NCBI GenBank assembly: GCA_016928415.1
Contig: JAFGKU010000100.1
Coordinates: 1-34,903 of the forward strand
DNA: 34,903 nt
Source of the DNA: Spirochaetales bacterium
Lineage (GTDB): Bacteria; Spirochaetota; Spirochaetia; SZUA-6; JAFGRV01
Direction: 5' to 3'
Below the pieces are notes generated by a model, which was given only the letters and a program-made list of their open reading frames with translations, searched no databases and was not told the DNA's origin. Made by a program: the position numbers and the translations under genes. Positions 31,869-34,903 of the stretch are shown here, in pieces. Each line of letters starts with the position of its first letter. Position 1 is the first letter of the stretch.

Positions 31869-32792
31869 ATGTTTTATATAAGTAAAACATTTGAAACACT
31901 TGATTACCTTCGAATAAGGGACTTTTTAAAAAATACGCAAAAAATATGTCCCCGGAATAAGAACTGGTATCTGGACAGATGGAACTTCTGCCGGTATTTT
32001 GGACAGATTATGCATAACACATACGATACCTGGCCGCAGACGGTAGGTGTCTGGGAAGATAAATCTCATCGAATAGCTGCCGTAGTCAATTCGGAGGGCG
32101 AGAACAAGGGAGAAGCCTTTATACAAAAGGGATGCATTGATTTCACCGATGATTTTCTATCCCGGTTGATCGGTTTCGCAGAGGAGAGGTTATATGGTGA
32201 AGACAAAAACGGTCGGTTTATCAATTTACGTGTAAATGAAGATGATGATCTTCTGAAACGGTTATTACTTCAACACGGATATACGGGCTTGGACTGGACA
32301 GAGCCTTCTTCCAGTTTTACCCCGGAAGACAGGCTGCCAGTCAATTTACATGAGGAATTTATGATCGCTGATGCCAACACTGTCAATAATTATCAGAAGG
32401 GATTTGCTCATGGGAAAGCCTTTGGATATCATAAAAATGATTCACCGGATGATGATGATACGGAGAGGGCCTATACTTCCTTAAGAAAAGCACCGGATTA
32501 CCGGCCCGAGCTTGACGTTTCGGTTTTGGATAACCGGGGAGAAATTGCGGCGTTCGCAACAGTATGGTTTGACGATATTAATGCCCTGGCCATTTTGGAG
32601 CCGGTCGGTACAATTCCCATGTACAGGAAAAGGGGTTTGGGCAGAGCCGTTATTTATGAAGGAATAAACCGGGCTATGAATCTGGGAGCAGAAAGAATAA
32701 TCGTAGGATCGGATCAACCCTTTTATAAGGCAATAGGATTTCAAGTTGAATTTCGAAAGGAGATCTGGCAAAAAAGGTTATCATTCGTTTAA
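31869..32792 (+). CDS. GNAT-family acetyltransferase
   Basis: 307 residues. The C-terminal ~100 residues carry GNAT motif A (EPVGTIPMYRKRGLGRAVIYEGI, with the R-x-x-G-x-G acetyl-CoA loop) and motif B (FYKAIGFQVEF). The N-terminal half is likely a second, degenerate GNAT-like half, as in two-domain acetyltransferases; it has WYLDRWNFCRYFGQ and LLLQHGYTGLDW. Substrate unknown. The ATG at 31869 has a promoter just upstream and no ribosome site. The DinB-like gene follows by 18 bases, probably on the same transcript. Confidence 0.85.
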   Translation: MFYISKTFETLDYLRIRDFLKNTQKICPRNKNWYLDRWNFCRYFGQIMHNTYDTWPQTVGVWEDKSHRIAAVVNSEGENKGEAFIQKGCIDFTDDFLSRLIGFAEERLYGEDKNGRFINLRVNEDDDLLKRLLLQHGYTGLDWTEPSSSFTPEDRLPVNLHEEFMIADANTVNNYQKGFAHGKAFGYHKNDSPDDDDTERAYTSLRKAPDYRPELDVSVLDNRGEIAAFATVWFDDINALAILEPVGTIPMYRKRGLGRAVIYEGINRAMNLGAERIIVGSDQPFYKAIGFQVEFRKEIWQKRLSFV

Positions 32793-32810
32793 ATAAAATG
32801 AGGGTGAAAT

Positions 32811-33302
32811 ATGATATCGGAAAGCATTAAAAAACAGTCTAAACAGATTTTTCAAAATATTGAAGCCATCTTTGATGTTGTAAATGAAGAAAATATCTTC
32901 AATATGGCAGGTGTTTTTCCCATCTGGAAGCAACTCTATCATTTACTGCACTCCATGGACCAGAATTTTGTAAATCCATCCGATTTCACCGAACCGCGAT
33001 TTCATTCAAAAAACCTTAATGTGATTTTTATGGATACGGGGAATTCATTGTCCCGGCAGCAGCTTTGGGAATATTTTCTTGCTGTCAGAAAAAAGATTGA
33101 AACCTATATCTCCGGCTTGAATGACGACATCCTTGAGGAGATCATCACTTTCCGGGACATGCGGCTTACAAAAATGGAATTAATTATCGCCCAGTTCAGA
33201 CATATCTTTTACCACATCGGGTATATCCATTGCTGTTTCAAAATTTTAAATGGGGAAACTCCGGAGTATATCGGTTTATACAAGGTGATACCGGAAAAAT
33301 AA
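32811..33302 (+). CDS. DinB-like four-helix metal-binding protein
   Basis: 163 residues with a GAGGGTG ribosome site. Helical protein with spaced histidines: LYHLLHSMDQNF in the first half and AQFRHIFYHIGYI later, the pattern of DinB/YfiT-type four-helix bundles that bind a divalent metal. Such proteins are often thiol- or damage-related transferases, but the function of most members is unknown. Probably cotranscribed with the GNAT gene. DinB proteins are small, so the assignment rests mainly on the helix/histidine pattern. Confidence 0.6.
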   Translation: MISESIKKQSKQIFQNIEAIFDVVNEENIFNMAGVFPIWKQLYHLLHSMDQNFVNPSDFTEPRFHSKNLNVIFMDTGNSLSRQQLWEYFLAVRKKIETYISGLNDDILEEIITFRDMRLTKMELIIAQFRHIFYHIGYIHCCFKILNGETPEYIGLYKVIPEK

Positions 33303-33455
33303 ATACTTTGTTTGATTCTCGTGCCGTACTTTTTTTAGAACTTTGAAAGTATCCTCTTTAAAATCATTTGATACAATGTTATTCTTTGCAAATTCAGTTA
33401 AAAGAATTTTATGGATGGGTGAATATACCCTATCCGGCTAAACGGGAGGAAACAG
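33303..33455. other. Upstream region of the SDR gene
   Basis: AT-rich spacer. TTGCAA and TATGGA (about 18 bases apart) might be a promoter for the SDR gene; no terminator was seen after the DinB-like gene. Confidence 0.25.
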
Positions 33456-34265
33456 ATGAGCAATAACTATTTCAAGGATAAAGTTGCCGTTATTACCGGC
33501 GCTTCAAGTGGAATCGGACGCGAGTTGTCGATGAGGCTGGCTTCACGGGGTGCCTGTCTGGTAATGGCAGCACGCAATGCCGATAAATTGGAAGAAGCCC
33601 GTACTGCCTGTGAATCCAGTGGCGGCAAAGCAATAGGAGCGCCGACCGATGTAGCGGAACGCAGTCAATGCGAGGCATTGATTCAGAAGGCCATTGCAGC
33701 TTGCGGCCGTATCGATATACTTGTCAACAATGCCGGTATCAGCATGTGGGCATTGTTCGACGAGGTTACTGACCTGGACATATTTGAAACAATTATGAGT
33801 GTCAACTACCTGGGGAGCGTTTACTGTACGTATTTTGCCCTGCCGTACCTGAAAAAAACAAAAGGTTTGATCGTGGGCGTCTCAAGCCTTACAGGCAAGA
33901 ATGGTGTTCCAACCCGCAGCGGCTATGCGGCAAGCAAGCATGCAATGGCCGGGTTTTTCGATACCCTGCGTATAGAATTAAAATCTGCCGGGGTCGGGGT
34001 TACCATGATCTATCCCGGTTTTGTGGCGACGGAAGTGCGTCAGCGTGCCTTCGGCCCTGACGGGAAGCCTCTTGGCGGCAGCCCTGTGCAGGAAGGAAAG
34101 ATAATGACGGTGGGGCAATGCGTCGACCTGATTCTCCCGGCAATGGAAAAACGCAAGAGGGAAGTGGTCATGACGCTGAAAGGCAAAGCCGGTGTGCTTT
34201 TAAAAGCCATTGCCCCCGGGTTGGTAGATAACATTGCACGAAAAGCCATCGCCAAGGGAAGATAA
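33456..34265 (+). CDS. Short-chain dehydrogenase/reductase
   Basis: 269 residues with a GGGAGG ribosome site. Classical SDR: NAD(P) motif TGASSGIGREL (from residue 15), NNAG, catalytic Ser in VSSLTG, and YAASKHA (Tyr/Lys). Ala-Arg-Asn after the second strand (AARNADKL) suggests NADP preference. No membrane segments; cytosolic. Typical substrates would be ketones/alcohols, including 3-oxoacyl or sugar derivatives, but this cannot be narrowed down. It appears to be a single-gene unit. Confidence 0.92.
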   Translation: MSNNYFKDKVAVITGASSGIGRELSMRLASRGACLVMAARNADKLEEARTACESSGGKAIGAPTDVAERSQCEALIQKAIAACGRIDILVNNAGISMWALFDEVTDLDIFETIMSVNYLGSVYCTYFALPYLKKTKGLIVGVSSLTGKNGVPTRSGYAASKHAMAGFFDTLRIELKSAGVGVTMIYPGFVATEVRQRAFGPDGKPLGGSPVQEGKIMTVGQCVDLILPAMEKRKREVVMTLKGKAGVLLKAIAPGLVDNIARKAIAKGR

Positions 34266-34267
34266 GT

Positions 34268-34310
34268 TCAATAGTTCCCCTCCACCTCTTATTGATATTC
34301 TTTTTTTTTT
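34268..34310 (+). terminator. Possible weak terminator after the SDR gene
   Basis: A short stem TCAATA/TATTGA (34268-34273 with 34290-34295) precedes ten T residues (34301-34310). The stem is AT-rich with a long loop, so only the T-run is convincing. Confidence 0.3.
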
Positions 34311-34387
34311 AAATTAAAATAGTGATGTATATGAATTGAAGATTATACAAAACCTTTGATGAATTAATGGTATCCGAACTTGAATTG

Positions 34388-34411
34388 CCTTGTCCATTAA
34401 GTAAAACAAGG
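34388..34411. promoter_or_regulatory. Inverted repeat upstream of the STAS/SEC14-like gene
   Basis: CCTTGT (34388-34393) and ACAAGG (34406-34411) form a perfect 6-bp inverted repeat with a 12-base centre, overlapping possible -35/-10 sequences (TTGAAT and TAAAAC). It could be an operator, but one short match is weak evidence. Confidence 0.25.
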
Positions 34412-34445
34412 TGATATGTCTTATATTTTTAAGGAGGGTATATTT

Positions 34446-34811
34446 ATGAATGAAAGAATTAAGATAATTCAGAGGGGGGGATTCCGGGTTATCTCCGTCG
34501 ATTTATCCAATTTGAATGAAGATGAAATCCTTCAAATGCAGACCAAAATGCTTGAGTTATCATTACGGGAAAGGGTAAAATATTTTTTAATAAATATTAA
34601 GAATACGCATACAACGGAAAAAATAAAGAACGGCTCAATTGAGATAGTAAAAAAAATCGAAGCTGAATTAGGCAAATCCGAAACTGTTTTATTGGGCTTA
34701 ACCGGTATTCAAAAGCTTATCGCAAATCTTATCAGCAAAGATATATATTTTGCCAAGGATGAAGAAGATGGAATGAGATGGCTATCGGAAAAATCTAAAA
34801 AATCGGCTTGA
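34446..34811 (+). CDS. Small STAS/SEC14-like protein
   Basis: 121 residues from the ATG at 34446, which has a perfect AAGGAGGG ribosome site; the frame's ATG at 34416 lacks one. The alternating beta/alpha pattern, ISVDLSNLNEDEI..., ETVLLGLTGIQKLI and the ending FAKDEEDGMRWLSEK, resembles SpoIIAA-like/STAS-SEC14 domain proteins, which are often single-domain cytosolic regulators. No conserved phosphorylated Ser was evident. It lies near the right edge of the window with no clear partner. Confidence 0.55.
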   Translation: MNERIKIIQRGGFRVISVDLSNLNEDEILQMQTKMLELSLRERVKYFLINIKNTHTTEKIKNGSIEIVKKIEAELGKSETVLLGLTGIQKLIANLISKDIYFAKDEEDGMRWLSEKSKKSA

Positions 34812-34903
34812 TAGGTTTTGGAATTTAATTCAGCCGATAAAATAATCATTAAGGGTTTTATTGTCTTTCAATACAATTTTATATCTTCTAAACGATTATT
34901 TTC

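Noticed and set aside
1-34903. tRNA, rRNA, transposase or phage genes.
   Set aside because: None was recognised by eye in the intergenic gaps or ORFs; an automated tRNA scan would settle small RNAs.

Overview
The window most likely comes from an anaerobic, carbohydrate-degrading bacterium of the Spirochaetota. This is inference. The clues are a secreted protein whose mature end starts ATGSGEKE, a style common in spirochaete secreted proteins; an Lnt with a long extra N-terminus; several Thr/Pro-linkered carbohydrate-binding proteins; lipoprotein signal peptides; and clear -35/-10 promoters. No rRNA, tRNA, CRISPR array, phage or transposase was seen.

Layout. 1-1501: the 3' end of an ABC sugar-binding-protein-like gene with a Thr/Pro linker and a C-terminal beta module, followed by a good terminator. 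1669-4155: an apolipoprotein N-acyltransferase with an unusual N-terminal extension. 4321-5129: an outer-membrane-barrel-like protein whose start is separated from its body by one base in a homopolymer. 5137-13731 (minus): seven tightly coupled redox genes behind a near-consensus promoter. In transcription order these are an NHL beta-propeller, a tiny Tat/Fe-S protein, a Tat ferredoxin with four cluster motifs, a NosR-like membrane polyferredoxin (frameshifted), a three-TM PQQ-like beta-propeller, a fused NuoE-NuoF diaphorase, and a GltD/NuoG-like iron-sulfur flavoprotein without its NAD(P)H domain. 13954-16727: a metallo-beta-lactamase-fold protein, a small lipoprotein, a Nudix hydrolase and a voltage-gated K+ channel. 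16732-18033 (minus): an MBL-fold lipoprotein and a small secreted protein. 18164-20494 (minus): a multidomain GH16 glucanase. 20951-23650: promoter, structured leader and a TupABC tungstate transporter. 23647-25413 (minus): a lipoprotein with a long 42-bp tandem-repeat stalk and two carbohydrate-binding-like modules. 25574-34811: a Nif3-like protein, a secreted beta-helix protein, a hybrid histidine kinase, a degenerate GGDEF protein (frameshifted), a GNAT protein, a DinB-like protein, an SDR and a STAS/SEC14-like protein.

The most interesting part is the seven-gene minus-strand operon. Its predicted parts run from cytosolic NAD(H) and flavin chemistry, through a polyferredoxin membrane protein, to Fe-S proteins and beta-propellers outside the membrane. 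It contains no hydrogenase, formate dehydrogenase or molybdenum/tungsten catalytic subunit. That suggests an undescribed NADH/ferredoxin-to-periplasm electron conduit, possibly related to the electron-bifurcating HydBC/NuoEF-type (Bfu) enzymes. The nearby tungstate transporter shows that the cell takes up tungstate, but no tungsten enzyme is in this window.

Three genes (4321, 12005 and 31721 starts) become intact, with sensible start sites, if one base is changed in a homopolymer. Either the assembly has indels or these genes are subject to slippage; the sequence alone cannot decide.
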